Source: Marinifaba aquimaris (GTDB lineage Bacteria > Pseudomonadota > Gammaproteobacteria > Enterobacterales > Alteromonadaceae). From it: a stretch of 64,000 nt of DNA. The translations under genes were made by a program, and so were the position numbers. Below the pieces are notes generated by a model. That model saw only the letters and a program-made list of their open reading frames with translations. It made no database searches and was not told the DNA's origin. The stretch lies in assembly GCF_013328345.1 (NCBI RefSeq), contig NZ_JABULX010000001.1, positions 1 to 64,000 on the forward strand, given 5' to 3'. This document shows positions 47,078-56,827 of the stretch, piece after piece. Each line of letters begins with the position of its first letter. The first letter of the stretch is position 1.

Positions 47078-50000
47078 ATGAGAAATAAGGATAAAAGTTG
47101 CATTATGTCTGATTCATCAAACTTAACTTGGCCAAGGCCGTTAGGTAAACACGATTACCCACTTTTAGATAACCTGCCATGCGCTATGATAGAAATAGAC
47201 AGTCATGGTGAAATCACTTGGTGTAATCACGCTTTCGCCGATACTATCGAATATTCGATAGATGAATTAGCTAACCTGTCACTAATCGAATTAATTTTTC
47301 CCAATTTAACGCCTGAACAAGCTATCTATCAATTTGGACAGTTTTACCAACGCTCAGGTCAAAAAGGCCTGGACCTTGCCTATCAAATTAAAACAAAACA
47401 AGGCACTAGCCTGGCATTAAAATTCAGTCTTACAGCAAAAAATTTTGATGACTATCGCTTATTAAGTGCCAGTCCAATCGATTTAAAGCTCGTTTCTGCT
47501 GTTACTGAACAGACCTCTAGCCCTGATACCTCGCACGCAGATCTCAACCATTTACCCTGTTGTGCATTATTGGTAAACCAAAGTGGTTTGATTATTTCGG
47601 CAAATACAAGTTTTGCACAAACTTATGGCTACCCTGTTGAGGAGCTAGTCGGCCTGCCCATTCAATTACTATTACCCGAAGAGCTCGGTTACAAACACAC
47701 CTTTTATCTAAGGGAAGTGTGTAAAGAGAAGCAATCACTGGCAATGGATAAAGGTGTAAAATGTTGGGCAATTGATGCTTATGGTTTAAAGCACTATGTC
47801 AGTTTAGGAATGGCTTCATTTCGTCACTTACAAAAAGACTGTATGTTAGTCACCTTACTCGACATCAGTCATCAACATTCAATCGAAAGACAGCTGCTAA
47901 ACCTGACAAAGGAATTTGCCATTGCCACAGAATCAGCGCAAATTGGCATTTGGATATACTATCCAAGTGAAAACAATTTAGAATGGGACAAGTTGATGTA
48001 TCGCATGCATCAGGTCCATCCGTTAAAATATACGCCTAAAATCACCAGTTGGCTGAACTTAATTGACGACCAAAACAGCCGAGATAAATTTCAGCACCAA
48101 CTCACTCAAGCCATCTCAAAAAATGGTCAATTTGAAACCTCGATCAAACTAAAAACACCAGAAGAGCAATTTAAATACCTACAAATATTTTGTCGGTTTG
48201 AAAAAGAAAATGGCCAAATCAAAGGTATTGGTTACTGCCGAGATTTAACCCACCAGTATCAAGCCGAGCATGATTTAAAGCTAGCGGCCCAAGAAAACGC
48301 CATGTTGGCTAAAGTAGTTGAAAGCACAAACAATGCTGTTGTCATTACCGACGCCGATGAAAAAATACAATGGGTCAATCAAAGCTTTACTCGTATCTCG
48401 GGGTATCACGAAGATGAAGTATTAGGTAAAAGGCCCAAAGATTTTTTGCAGCGAGGTGGTATTGAACAAGATGTATTGCGCCGCATGCGTGTTGCTATTA
48501 CTAATGCGACCCCTTTTACCGAAGAGGTGCTTAATTACTCAAAACAAGGAAAGAGTTACTGGTTAAAAATTTACTGTCAGCCGCTATTTGAAAATGACAA
48601 ATTAATCGGCTTTATGGCCTTACAATCAGATATCACAGAGCAAAAACAGACAGAACAAGCATTACAAGCTTCGCTTTCGCTACAAAAAGGCATACTCGAT
48701 AGTGCTAACTTCAGCATCATCTCGACAACCTTAGATGGCACTATCACCACGTTTAACCACACCGCTGAAAAACTATTAGGCTATCGTTCAGACGAATTAG
48801 TCGGCCAGCAAACACCAGCATTAATTCATCAGCCAGATGAAGTCATCGCTCGTTCAGCTCAATTAACCAAAGAGCTCAACTATGATGTTGAAGTCGGTTT
48901 TGAAACCTTTGTAGCCAAAGCTAAATTGGGGCTACCCGATGAAAACGAATGGACCTATATACGCAAAGATGGTTCGAGTTTTCCCGTACAATTATCCGTC
49001 ACCGCGCTTTATGATGAGCAAGGCAACATAAATGGCTTTTTAGGCATAGGTAAAGATTTAAGTAAAATAAAACAACTCGAAGCAGAGAAAAGGCGTTCAC
49101 AACAAGTATTAGAAACAACCGGGAAAATGGCTAAATTGGGTGGCTGGGAACTCGATTTAGCCAATAATGAGCTTTTTTGGAGTGAAGAAGTTTTTCATAT
49201 CCACGAAGTGCCGCTCGATTACAAACCGCGTGTTGAACAAGCTATTAATTTCTATGCCCCAGAAGTCAGAGATGTGATCACCGCTGCTGTGGAACAAGGT
49301 ATAGCCAACGGCCTTGGTTGGGATGTGCAATTGCCTTTTATCACAGCCAAAGGACGACATATCTGGGTAAGGGCAACAGGGCGAGCTATTTACCAAGACG
49401 GTGCTCCCATTCGCCTATTAGGAGCATTTCAAGATATTACCGATTTAAAACGTGCAGAAGAACAAGCAAAAGCAGCAAACAAGGCAAAAAGTGAATTTTT
49501 AGCCAATATGAGTCATGAGATCAGAACTCCGATGAATGGCATCATAGGCATGAATGATCTGTTGCTAAAAAGTGAGCTCAATGATTCTCAACGCCACTAT
49601 GCCACACTACTTGAATCAAGCAGTAAGGCGTTATTAAATCTGCTCAATGATATTCTCGATTTGTCAAAAATTGAAGCGGGTAAGATGCACTTAGAGCTTA
49701 TTGAGTTTGACTTACACAAGCTAGTATCAGAACTGGCTGAAACTTTGAGTATTCGAGCACACAATAAGTCACTAGACTTTGCTTTTTACATCGCGCCGAA
49801 AGTTCCAACATATATCATTAGCGATCCACACAGATTAAGACAAGTTCTCAGCAACTTACTGACAAATGCAATCAAGTTTACTGAACAAGGTCACATTTAT
49901 CTTTCTGTCGATGTCAATCAATCTCAAGTTACTTTCAACGTGTTAGATACAGGTATTGGTATTGCCAAAGAGAAAGTAGAAGAGCTGTTTGATAAATTTA

Positions 50001-50971
50001 CTCAAGCAGATGCCTCCACTACTCGTAAGTATGGCGGAACTGGTTTAGGTTTGACCATATCTAAACAACTTGCACGCCTTATGGGCGGTGACATCCAAAT
50101 AGATAGTGAAGAAAATATTGGCTCAACTTTTAGCTTAAACATACAGTTTAAACCAGCCTCAAACCCAGAAATTCAAAACCCCTATTTCGAATCATCGACC
50201 GATAAAGTAGCGTTATTGATCAAAGGAAAAATCCATCAACAAGTGACCCAGCAAGTTTTGCAAAATGCGGGGGTATCTTGCCAACTAATTGATGACCTAG
50301 AACAAATTTCAACGAATTCATCACACAACTTGCTGATCATAGATACCGAATTATTACCCGACGAATTAGAACACCCAGCGCTCATTCAAAGTCCAATTTT
50401 GTTAATTGGTAAAAGCTCACCACAAAAGCACGATGGCTTTTGTCACTTAGCCCAAATGGTGAGCAAACCGATTAAAGCAAATGAACTGATTAAGTATGTT
50501 GAAACGTCGCTCAATCAACAAGGTCAGACGAAACTGGATATTAGGACGGTTGAAGTAGAAGAGCCGGTTACTACGGCAGATAGCCAGCCGAGTATTTTAC
50601 TCGTAGAAGATAATTTCATTAACCAACAAGTTGCGCTCATTATGCTACAAAACCTTGGCGCTAAGGTCATTACAGCGAATAACGGCCAAGAAGCATTAGA
50701 TATCATTAACAATGAAGAACTGTTTTTTGATGCCATTTTAATGGACTGTCAGATGCCAGTTTTAGATGGCTACGAAACAACGGAGCGCATTAGACAGCAC
50801 AACTTACCTATCATCGCAAATGTACCTATCATTGCGCTAACAGCCAATGCGATGCAAGGTGACGAAGATAAGTGTTTTGCAGCAGGGATGAATGCGTATT
50901 TGACTAAACCAATTGTCTCGGAAAAGCTTGCCAAAACCTTAAATCGCTTACTTGATAAAACACTTAATTAA
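47078..50971 (+). CDS. hybrid sensor histidine kinase with six PAS domains
   Basis: This 1297-residue cytoplasmic protein has no membrane segment. Six PAS-like domains start at about residues 26, 155, 283, 406, 531 and 677. They are followed by HisKA with His813 ([12 protein letters not shown]), an HATPase with N, G1 and G2 boxes ([34 protein letters not shown]), a degenerate pseudo-receiver region (about 1030-1135) and a true receiver with Asp1223 (AILMDCQMP) and Lys in LTKPI. An in-frame ATG at 47105 is an equally possible start. No partner regulator is adjacent. Confidence 0.93.
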   Translation: MRNKDKSCIMSDSSNLTWPRPLGKHDYPLLDNLPCAMIEIDSHGEITWCNHAFADTIEYSIDELANLSLIELIFPNLTPEQAIYQFGQFYQRSGQKGLDLAYQIKTKQGTSLALKFSLTAKNFDDYRLLSASPIDLKLVSAVTEQTSSPDTSHADLNHLPCCALLVNQSGLIISANTSFAQTYGYPVEELVGLPIQLLLPEELGYKHTFYLREVCKEKQSLAMDKGVKCWAIDAYGLKHYVSLGMASFRHLQKDCMLVTLLDISHQHSIERQLLNLTKEFAIATESAQIGIWIYYPSENNLEWDKLMYRMHQVHPLKYTPKITSWLNLIDDQNSRDKFQHQLTQAISKNGQFETSIKLKTPEEQFKYLQIFCRFEKENGQIKGIGYCRDLTHQYQAEHDLKLAAQENAMLAKVVESTNNAVVITDADEKIQWVNQSFTRISGYHEDEVLGKRPKDFLQRGGIEQDVLRRMRVAITNATPFTEEVLNYSKQGKSYWLKIYCQPLFENDKLIGFMALQSDITEQKQTEQALQASLSLQKGILDSANFSIISTTLDGTITTFNHTAEKLLGYRSDELVGQQTPALIHQPDEVIARSAQLTKELNYDVEVGFETFVAKAKLGLPDENEWTYIRKDGSSFPVQLSVTALYDEQGNINGFLGIGKDLSKIKQLEAEKRRSQQVLETTGKMAKLGGWELDLANNELFWSEEVFHIHEVPLDYKPRVEQAINFYAPEVRDVITAAVEQGIANGLGWDVQLPFITAKGRHIWVRATGRAIYQDGAPIRLLGAFQDITDLKRAEEQAKAANKAKSEFLANMSHEIRTPMNGIIGMNDLLLKSELNDSQRHYATLLESSSKALLNLLNDILDLSKIEAGKMHLELIEFDLHKLVSELAETLSIRAHNKSLDFAFYIAPKVPTYIISDPHRLRQVLSNLLTNAIKFTEQGHIYLSVDVNQSQVTFNVLDTGIGIAKEKVEELFDKFTQADASTTRKYGGTGLGLTISKQLARLMGGDIQIDSEENIGSTFSLNIQFKPASNPEIQNPYFESSTDKVALLIKGKIHQQVTQQVLQNAGVSCQLIDDLEQISTNSSHNLLIIDTELLPDELEHPALIQSPILLIGKSSPQKHDGFCHLAQMVSKPIKANELIKYVETSLNQQGQTKLDIRTVEVEEPVTTADSQPSILLVEDNFINQQVALIMLQNLGAKVITANNGQEALDIINNEELFFDAILMDCQMPVLDGYETTERIRQHNLPIIANVPIIALTANAMQGDEDKCFAAGMNAYLTKPIVSEKLAKTLNRLLDKTLN

Positions 50972-51022
50972 GTTTGGCAATAGGGTTAAAGCCAGCGGCT
51001 TTACGCTGCTCGTAAAGCCACT

Positions 51023-51991
51023 CTATGTTTCAAGTACAACCTTTGCCATATATATATCGGACGGATAAGATTCGTGCTCAGAATAATAGCTGATATACAA
51101 GTGACCTTGCTTTTCTATCATAGCTGGGTATGAATTATCCCCCGCTGAAGGTAAGGCAAATAAAGGTAAAAGCTTAGCTTGATATTGTCCCAAGTTGTTT
51201 TCATTTATTTGTATTTCAAGCAGATAAGTTTGTGGACCTTTAGCTTTAGTGAACACCCTTGAACACGTTAAAATTCGGCCGTCTTTGAGCTGAATTAGGC
51301 ATGGGCCACCAAGGTAATAAACCAAGTCAATCCACTGCCACTTTTTATAAGGCGCTTTGGCAATACCAAGCTGGGCAGAGCCTGTTCCTGCATCGCGCCT
51401 TAACAAGCATATAGCCTCGCCTTTTTGGTTAAAAATAATATCGCTTTCATTGGGATAACCCTTTCCATGGGTAGCTAAACTCATTAAATCATTCACGGTG
51501 CAGTCTAAATAACGTTGTGGATTCCCTTGATATAATGCAACACGGTTTTCTGAACGACGATAAGCAATACCTAACGCTTCTTTTTGATTGGGTATCCATC
51601 TCAATCGCCATAACCACCAGTTATTTGGCGAAACCAATTTAAAGGCTGACCAAGTTTTAGCATCCTGAGAAAAGCTAACACAACTTTTGTTTTCAATATT
51701 AACACCCTGCTGATTAAACACCTTGCGGTAGAACAAACAACAAAGTTGATTGTCTGGGGTGATAGACAGTTTCGGATCACGTAAATCAGCATTGTATTGA
51801 GCAAGCGTTGAGTGTTTTGACCATTTATTTAGGTCGCTTGAGCTCAAGATAATAATCTTGCCGTCTTTACTGACATGATTTGTCGCTTGGCGGTAACAAA
51901 CATAGAAAGTACCTTGAAATTCAATAAAGTCGGTAAAGGCATTGTGAAATGCATTTTTTGGTGAAATCTGTTGGCTACAAAGCAGTTCCAT
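51023..51991 (-). CDS. sialidase-fold (BNR-like) protein, probable glycoside-acting
   Basis: The 322-residue protein has no signal peptide. It shows repeated beta-propeller blades with SSSDLNKWSKH, SFSQDAKTWSAF and AKAPYKKWQWIDL, similar to the S-x-D-x-G-x-x-W Asp boxes of BNR/sialidase-superfamily proteins. Charged residues in DLRDPKL, YRRSENRV and LLRRDAGTGSA are possible active-site residues. It overlaps the TetR gene stop by one base, so the two form an operon. The substrate is unknown. Confidence 0.72.
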   Translation of the reverse strand: MELLCSQQISPKNAFHNAFTDFIEFQGTFYVCYRQATNHVSKDGKIIILSSSDLNKWSKHSTLAQYNADLRDPKLSITPDNQLCCLFYRKVFNQQGVNIENKSCVSFSQDAKTWSAFKLVSPNNWWLWRLRWIPNQKEALGIAYRRSENRVALYQGNPQRYLDCTVNDLMSLATHGKGYPNESDIIFNQKGEAICLLRRDAGTGSAQLGIAKAPYKKWQWIDLVYYLGGPCLIQLKDGRILTCSRVFTKAKGPQTYLLEIQINENNLGQYQAKLLPLFALPSAGDNSYPAMIEKQGHLYISYYSEHESYPSDIYMAKVVLET

Positions 51992-52572
51992 TAGTTTTCC
52001 TTTGCAAGATTGACTTGATATTCAATTTGGTCGAGTAAGAAGTTTAGACTAGCTAAGTTGGGCTCTCTAAGTGCCGGGGATCGGGTTAGGCTCGTATAAC
52101 CTTGCATAAGTGCAAGTAGATTGCGGGCATAAGCTTGAGCATCCATTTCGTTGGATAAAGCATGGCTTAAATTCACTTTAAAACCTTCTTCAATTGATAA
52201 CAAAGATGCATTAATAAAACGCAAAGCTTGCTCACTGATACACGAAGCTTCATTGAGGCTTAATGCAAGTAAGCAGCCGGTTTCTGAAAAGGTCGTAAAT
52301 AAATAATCAAAGGCGCGTCGAATATTATTAAAACCCAGAGGCTCTGTCGTGAGAATAGGTGATAAGACTTGCCTTTCTTTACTAACAAAAGCATCGAGTA
52401 CTTGTAAAAAAAGGGCTTCCTTGTTGCCAAATTCATTGTACAAGCTTTTTTTATTTAGACCGGTTACCGCCATTAAATCGGCCATACTCGTCGACTCATA
52501 TCCTTTTTCTAAAAAAGCCCGAGTCACTACTTCTAATACCACTTCCCGGTCATATGCTTTTGTTCTTGCCAA
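51991..52572 (-). CDS. TetR family regulator
   Basis: The 193-residue protein starts at TTG 52572, seven bases after GGAGGAG. It has the TetR N-terminal helix-turn-helix (AFLEKGYESTSMADLMAVTGLNKKSLYNEF region, about 17-46) and a helical ligand domain. It is divergent from a GST gene; two similar inverted repeats in the gap are likely operators. It probably controls itself, the sialidase-fold gene and the GST. Confidence 0.93.
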   Translation of the reverse strand: MARTKAYDREVVLEVVTRAFLEKGYESTSMADLMAVTGLNKKSLYNEFGNKEALFLQVLDAFVSKERQVLSPILTTEPLGFNNIRRAFDYLFTTFSETGCLLALSLNEASCISEQALRFINASLLSIEEGFKVNLSHALSNEMDAQAYARNLLALMQGYTSLTRSPALREPNLASLNFLLDQIEYQVNLAKEN

Positions 52573-52600
52573 TATTTGTCTCCTCCACCTTGTACTTTTA

Positions 52601-52620
52601 TTTTACACCACTTGGTAAAA
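52601..52620. promoter_or_regulatory. putative TetR operator 1
   Basis: TTTTACACCACTTGGTAAAA: arms TTTTAC and GTAAAA with an inner ACC/GGT pair. It lies close to the TetR gene start. A second copy with the same TTTTACACCA half lies 56 bp away. Confidence 0.6.
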
Positions 52621-52626
52621 AATAGC

Positions 52627-52655
52627 TTGCAGCTTTAATTTTTCTCGCCTAATCT
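52627..52655 (+). promoter_or_regulatory. putative sigma70 promoter of the GST gene
   Basis: TTGCAG (52627-52632) and TAATCT (52650-52655) are spaced by 17 bp. The second TetR-type repeat begins 2 bp after the -10 box, a position that would block transcription. Confidence 0.55.
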
Positions 52656-52656
52656 G

Positions 52657-52676
52657 TTTTACACCAATCGGTTACT
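52657..52676. promoter_or_regulatory. putative TetR operator 2
   Basis: TTTTACACCAATCGGTTACT shares its first ten bases with operator 1 and keeps the ACC/GGT symmetry. It overlaps the expected start of the GST transcript. Confidence 0.6.
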
Positions 52677-52697
52677 TATAAATTTATGGAGAATAAT

Positions 52698-53333
52698 ATG
52701 CAGGCAATTGGCAAGGTTTATCATTTATTTCAGTTTGACCGCTCTTTAAAAGTTAGGTGGTTAGCGAAAGAGCTCAACCTTTCTTTAGAAGCAGTTAAGT
52801 TAGATGCCCAGCAAGGAGAACATTTAAAACCGCCATTCAGCCATTTAAACCCATTTGGTTTGGTGCCTACTTATGAAAACTTAGCCGGCGAGATCCAATT
52901 TGAAGCAGGTGCAATATGTTTATCATTAGCAAGAGAATACCAACCTGAACTACTTGATGAGACTAGTAATGAATTTAACCAGTGGCTGTTTTTCTTAACC
53001 AGTTCTCTGGATCAATTGAGCGGAAACTTGATATCGCTAAGAGTGTTTGGTGATTCAGAAGACATAAAATCAAGAACCAAGTCGCGATTACCTCACAAAC
53101 TCGATGCTCTTGAAAATAAGCTCAAAGGACAGACTTACTGGCATAAAAATCAGTTCAGTTTGCTTGATATATTTGCATGGCAAAATTTAGCTTACCTAAG
53201 AGCGGTTGGAGAATTGAGCGAAGCGACCTACCCTGAGCTAAATCGCTATATTTTAGCGTTAGCAGAACGCCCAGCTCTTGCAGCATTTAGCCCAGAAAAA
53301 TTACTATTTCCAACAGAGGAAGCTAAAAACTAA
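52698..53333 (+). CDS. glutathione S-transferase family protein
   Basis: The start is the ATG at 52698, seven bases after GGAG, giving MQAIGKVYHLFQFDRSLK; another ATG four codons upstream lies within the ribosome site. The 211-residue protein has the thioredoxin-like N-terminal domain with the cis-Pro segment GLVPTYE and the helical C-terminal domain (QFSLLDIFAWQNLAYLR with the N-capping box). It probably detoxifies an electrophile sensed by the divergent TetR protein. Confidence 0.87.
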   Translation: MQAIGKVYHLFQFDRSLKVRWLAKELNLSLEAVKLDAQQGEHLKPPFSHLNPFGLVPTYENLAGEIQFEAGAICLSLAREYQPELLDETSNEFNQWLFFLTSSLDQLSGNLISLRVFGDSEDIKSRTKSRLPHKLDALENKLKGQTYWHKNQFSLLDIFAWQNLAYLRAVGELSEATYPELNRYILALAERPALAAFSPEKLLFPTEEAKN

Positions 53334-53340
53334 ATCAAGC

Positions 53341-54975
53341 TTATTCTGTCACAGCAGGTATTTTGGATGCGAGTTCATCCAATATCTGCTGCTGTTGGGG
53401 AGATAAATCGACGCCTTCAAGTAAACTGAACATATCTTGGGTCAATGCTTTTTGGTCAACAGATAAGCCCTCGCCAGCATCAATACTAGACAGCACTTTT
53501 AAGATATTTAACATGACACGTATGTTCTTAGGCGTCAGGGCTAACGCTTGATTGAGTGTGGTTAATGCTGAATCAAAGCGGTTCTTTTTATAATGCTCTG
53601 CAGCCATGCTATTGAGTTGCTTGGCTGTAAATGGGATCGTCATTCGATGATCCATTTCTTGCTCGATATAACGAGAAACAACATGACTTGTTAAATTATC
53701 ACCCACTATTTGGTTTTTAATCGCTTCAAGTAAAGCCAAGGCATCTTCTTTTTTACCCAGTTCGTGAAAAACTTTAACTTTGTCTAGATTATCTTCTAGC
53801 GACGAACTGGCTTTTAATGTCAGGTGGGTTTCAACGAGTCGCTCGGCTAAAGCCTGCTCTTCTCTAACATTGTGCAACCGAGCTTTTGCCACGATAACTT
53901 GTTCTTTGAGTTCAACAATATCCTGACTACTCGACTCCACATGTTGAATATAGCTTTCAACTTGTTTGGCAACTTTATTAGATTGCTCGCCATTGAGCGT
54001 AGAAGCAAAATCGATACCTGAGCGAATCACATTTAACATCAGTTCAGGTGAGTCATGGATGGAGTTTCGGGCATATTTTGCCATGGCTTGAGTAGCTTTA
54101 AACTGTCCTTCATGATCATGAGTAAGACGAGCCAAATCCCAAATTTTTTTATTTCTCTCGATATTCCTCGGCGATAATTTGGCGGCTTTTTGCATCAAAT
54201 CATACGCTTGTTCGTATTCTTCTTGATCAATATGATATTGAGCGAGTAAGTCATAGGTTGCAAAGCGGGTGTCGGGCTTATCTTGTAATTCAAGCAGCAA
54301 GTCCTGTATCTCGTCCATTTTATCCTGCTTCATCAATGCTTTTGCATAACCTAAATAAGCCCAAGATAACTTATTGGATTCGAGCAGTTTTGTAAAAAAT
54401 GCCTCGGCTTCTTGATACTCCGCAATTGCTAAGAAACTCTCACCTTTCATTCTTTGTAAATGCAGATGAAATTTTACCATTTCTTTATCTAGTAAATGTC
54501 GCTCAGCATAATAGATGGCTTTACCATAAGCTTTGGTATCAACGGCGGTATATACGTCAAATAACTTTTGTTTAATTTCTAAAGTAGCGGCAAGTCTGTC
54601 TTGTACTTGTTTTGGAGAAAGTGGTTTTACCCAAAAATCATCAGGCTGTAATTCAACAATACTGTTAACCAGTGTTTCAGCAGTGTCGGCACTTAAAAAA
54701 ATCAGCACAGTTCTTTTAGTGACATAACCTTTAAACTTCATTTCCTCGAGGAGGTGAAATCCATCTTTATCGGACTGGACATTAAAAGCACAAATAACAA
54801 TGTGAAAAGGCATTTGTTGGCATAATCTTAGGGCGTAATAAGCATTTTCTGCCGTTTTAATATTGTTGACCCCAAGTTCGAACAAGGCAGATTTAATCGT
54901 ATTGTGAACCAGTGTTTGGTCATCAATGATCAATACATTTAAAGAAGGGTAATGCGCTAAATCTTGTTTATCCAT
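53341..54975 (-). CDS. TPR response regulator lacking the phospho-acceptor Asp
   Basis: The start is placed at ATG 54975 (MDKQDLAHYPSLNVLIIDD); a TTG two codons earlier is also possible. The 544-residue protein has an N-terminal receiver (about 12-130) with the acidic pair (LIIDDQ) and conserved Lys (WVKPLS). The phospho-acceptor aspartate is replaced by Ala (IVICAFNVQSDKDG, near 63). A long TPR-like region (about 150-480) follows, with units such as YEQAYDLMQKAAKLSPRN and FDSALTTLNQALALTPKN. Relatives usually have CDYN at this place. It is monocistronic; function unknown. Confidence 0.86.
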   Translation of the reverse strand: MDKQDLAHYPSLNVLIIDDQTLVHNTIKSALFELGVNNIKTAENAYYALRLCQQMPFHIVICAFNVQSDKDGFHLLEEMKFKGYVTKRTVLIFLSADTAETLVNSIVELQPDDFWVKPLSPKQVQDRLAATLEIKQKLFDVYTAVDTKAYGKAIYYAERHLLDKEMVKFHLHLQRMKGESFLAIAEYQEAEAFFTKLLESNKLSWAYLGYAKALMKQDKMDEIQDLLLELQDKPDTRFATYDLLAQYHIDQEEYEQAYDLMQKAAKLSPRNIERNKKIWDLARLTHDHEGQFKATQAMAKYARNSIHDSPELMLNVIRSGIDFASTLNGEQSNKVAKQVESYIQHVESSSQDIVELKEQVIVAKARLHNVREEQALAERLVETHLTLKASSSLEDNLDKVKVFHELGKKEDALALLEAIKNQIVGDNLTSHVVSRYIEQEMDHRMTIPFTAKQLNSMAAEHYKKNRFDSALTTLNQALALTPKNIRVMLNILKVLSSIDAGEGLSVDQKALTQDMFSLLEGVDLSPQQQQILDELASKIPAVTE

Positions 54976-55282
54976 TTCCAAATTAAGCCACTAATTATCA
55001 TAATTACCTAAATAAAGCATATAAAAAACAATGAATTTAGTCGAACTTATCCTCGTGCTTATTGCGCATTAGTAATCTAGTGAAATGGCAGTTGAGCTTT
55101 TATCTCGATATCTAAGGTTAGCGTTTCGCTTATCAGTAGCCGACATAGTGCTAACCATACTTAAACACGTATGCTGCAGCTGTAGTGATTAAATGGCGTA
55201 TTAAGAAAAAAGAATGCAAAGGCGCTAAAAGAAAAAAGCCGCATTTAATACGCAATGCGGCTTTATTGAGCTAAAACAGTAG
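54976..55282. other. intergenic region
   Basis: About 300 bp without a supportable gene. It contains the terminator of the downstream-broken gene (55235-55264) and AT-rich upstream sequence of the TPR response regulator. No tRNA, repeat or conserved motif was seen. Confidence 0.6.
55235..55264 (-). terminator. terminator after the broken secreted-protein gene
   Basis: On the minus strand AAAGCCGCAT-TGCGTATTAA-ATGCGGCTTT is followed by a T-run. A terminator still present downstream of the pseudogene is consistent with recent decay. Confidence 0.8.
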
Positions 55283-56511
55283 CTAGAGATCGATAAACAG
55301 TGTTTTATCGATAGTCACATTTTGCTGGTGGATGACATTTCCATCACTGTCTTTTTGAATCAGTGTATGCGGTGTATACATCACTTTTTGGTGATTATAA
55401 AGGTCACGAACACCATGATGATTAACATCACTGCCCTCTTGCCATTCAACCGGCCTAATCATCATTTGTCTAAGTGGGATAGGTGTCACTGAACCTGGTG
55501 CAAGCTGCTGTTCAGATAAAAGCGGTAACCCATGGGATATCGCGATAAGGAGCGGTGCTGAAGGTAGCTGGATTAGTTAACTCAACGCTTGCATCGCTAA
55601 AGTCGATGTAGTGGTCGTCAGTTTGTAATGACTAGCTATACTCACCATCGTTAAGGTTTTTCATATAATTAACAAAATGAATTGCCTGCATCTGTGGAAA
55701 TTCAGTTTGTCTAAAACCTGCTTGCTGTCGTTCTGTGATGAGTTCACCATCAAGCCAAAAACGAGCGACATCAGTATAATTGGTTGAAGCGTCATTGACG
55801 CTAACCCAAGCATCCACCCTGTGCCATTGCCCAGGAACCATTTGTGCTAATAAGTTATCACCGTGATACTGAGTAAGCTCACCACTGCCCGTTCCAACGG
55901 CTAAACGCGGTGGACTAAAAATACCTGAAGCACCAATCCCAGGCCCGCCAACTAAACCTGAAGTTGTACTGCGATCAGGTTGAAAAGAAATAAAGTTTGC
56001 TTGATTCGCTTTATGCGTACTAAGGTTGGCAAAATCACCTGACAAGCGTACCCAAACGGATGCAAAGTATTGGTTGACCTCTGTTTGGTCTTTGACATCT
56101 ACGGATAAGTTATAACGCACATCATGGGTTCGAGTATCGCCGAAGCGAGTCGTGATAGGTTGATAAGTTTTGGTTGGAGCCGTATCGTTTTGACCCGCGC
56201 TTTCGTGTAACACGCTAAATTGACTGCCAGCTCGATTATTTGTATCAGTAATGCTTGCCCAGCTATTGGTTAGGCCCGCTTCATCTATTGCCCCTGTTTC
56301 AGCATCATCGAATCGAAAATGCATATATTGATTATCGTTATAGTCAAGCTTACGGCCAAACTGACTGCCTTTAACAGTACTGATGACTTCGCCTACTTCG
56401 TTTGTTTGTTTGTTTAGTAACATAATCTGCACTAGGTGATGCTAATGCTGGAAATGCGAGTAAATGTAGGGCGCAAAACCCTAACTGCCATTTATACCTG
56501 CCCTTATTCAT
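55283..56511 (-). pseudogene. secreted jelly-roll-like protein, broken by three lesions
   Basis: An ATG at 56511 after AGGAG starts a signal peptide (MNKGRYKWQLGFCALHLLA, cleavage near ALA-SP). After ADYVTKQTN the frame is lost at four AAAC units (56400-56415); three units would keep it. The body then runs 55632-56432 with beta-rich, ConA-like lectin/lyase features (PGQWHRVDAWVSV, ARFWLDGELITER) until an in-frame TAG at 55632-55634. Coding resemblance continues (DDHYIDFSDASVELTNP), shifts frame again near 55527-55540 and ends at 55283 (DKTLFIDL). The original protein would be about 400 residues. I cannot name the family; a carbohydrate-acting role is a guess from the fold-like motifs. Confidence 0.82.
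56400..56415. repeat. tetranucleotide repeat (GTTT)4 / (AAAC)4
   Basis: Four perfect GTTT units on the plus strand lie just after the signal-peptide codons of the broken gene. Loss of one unit would join the signal peptide and body in frame. Confidence 0.92.
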
Positions 56512-56827
56512 TGCAGTCCTACTCCTTTAAGTTAAATATTTGTGCTTAATTAGGGTATGAAATCAAAAATCACACAGCAAAGGTTAGGTAGTGAAAGTGT
56601 GAACTCGGACATAACAACAGAGAAATAACTTGAATGTCATCGATTAGACATGAAAAGAAAAGATATTGAAGAATCGGATGTAGTTGTACAAATCAATCAA
56701 ATAAAAGTGCAACTGAAGCCGCGATTGAACGCTCTAGCACGATTAAATCAAAACACAATTGACTCTTTGTTGAAAGGCATTATCAGGGTATTTAAATAGA
56801 CTTAAATACCCCTTATAAAACATATTA
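56512..56827. other. intergenic region
   Basis: About 316 bp between the broken secreted-protein gene and the HlyD-type gene. It holds an AGGAG ribosome site for the former and a 49-codon open frame on the plus strand (56650-56799) without a ribosome site, which I do not accept as a gene. No repeats or RNA genes seen. Confidence 0.55.

Noticed and set aside
55283-56432. Two separate small genes (68 and 266 residues)
   Set aside because: Coding similarity continues through the stop and between the two frames, and a signal peptide lies upstream out of frame, so they are pieces of one broken gene.
56650-56799. 49-codon open frame on the plus strand
   Set aside because: No ribosome site, no recognised similarity, and located between two minus-strand genes.
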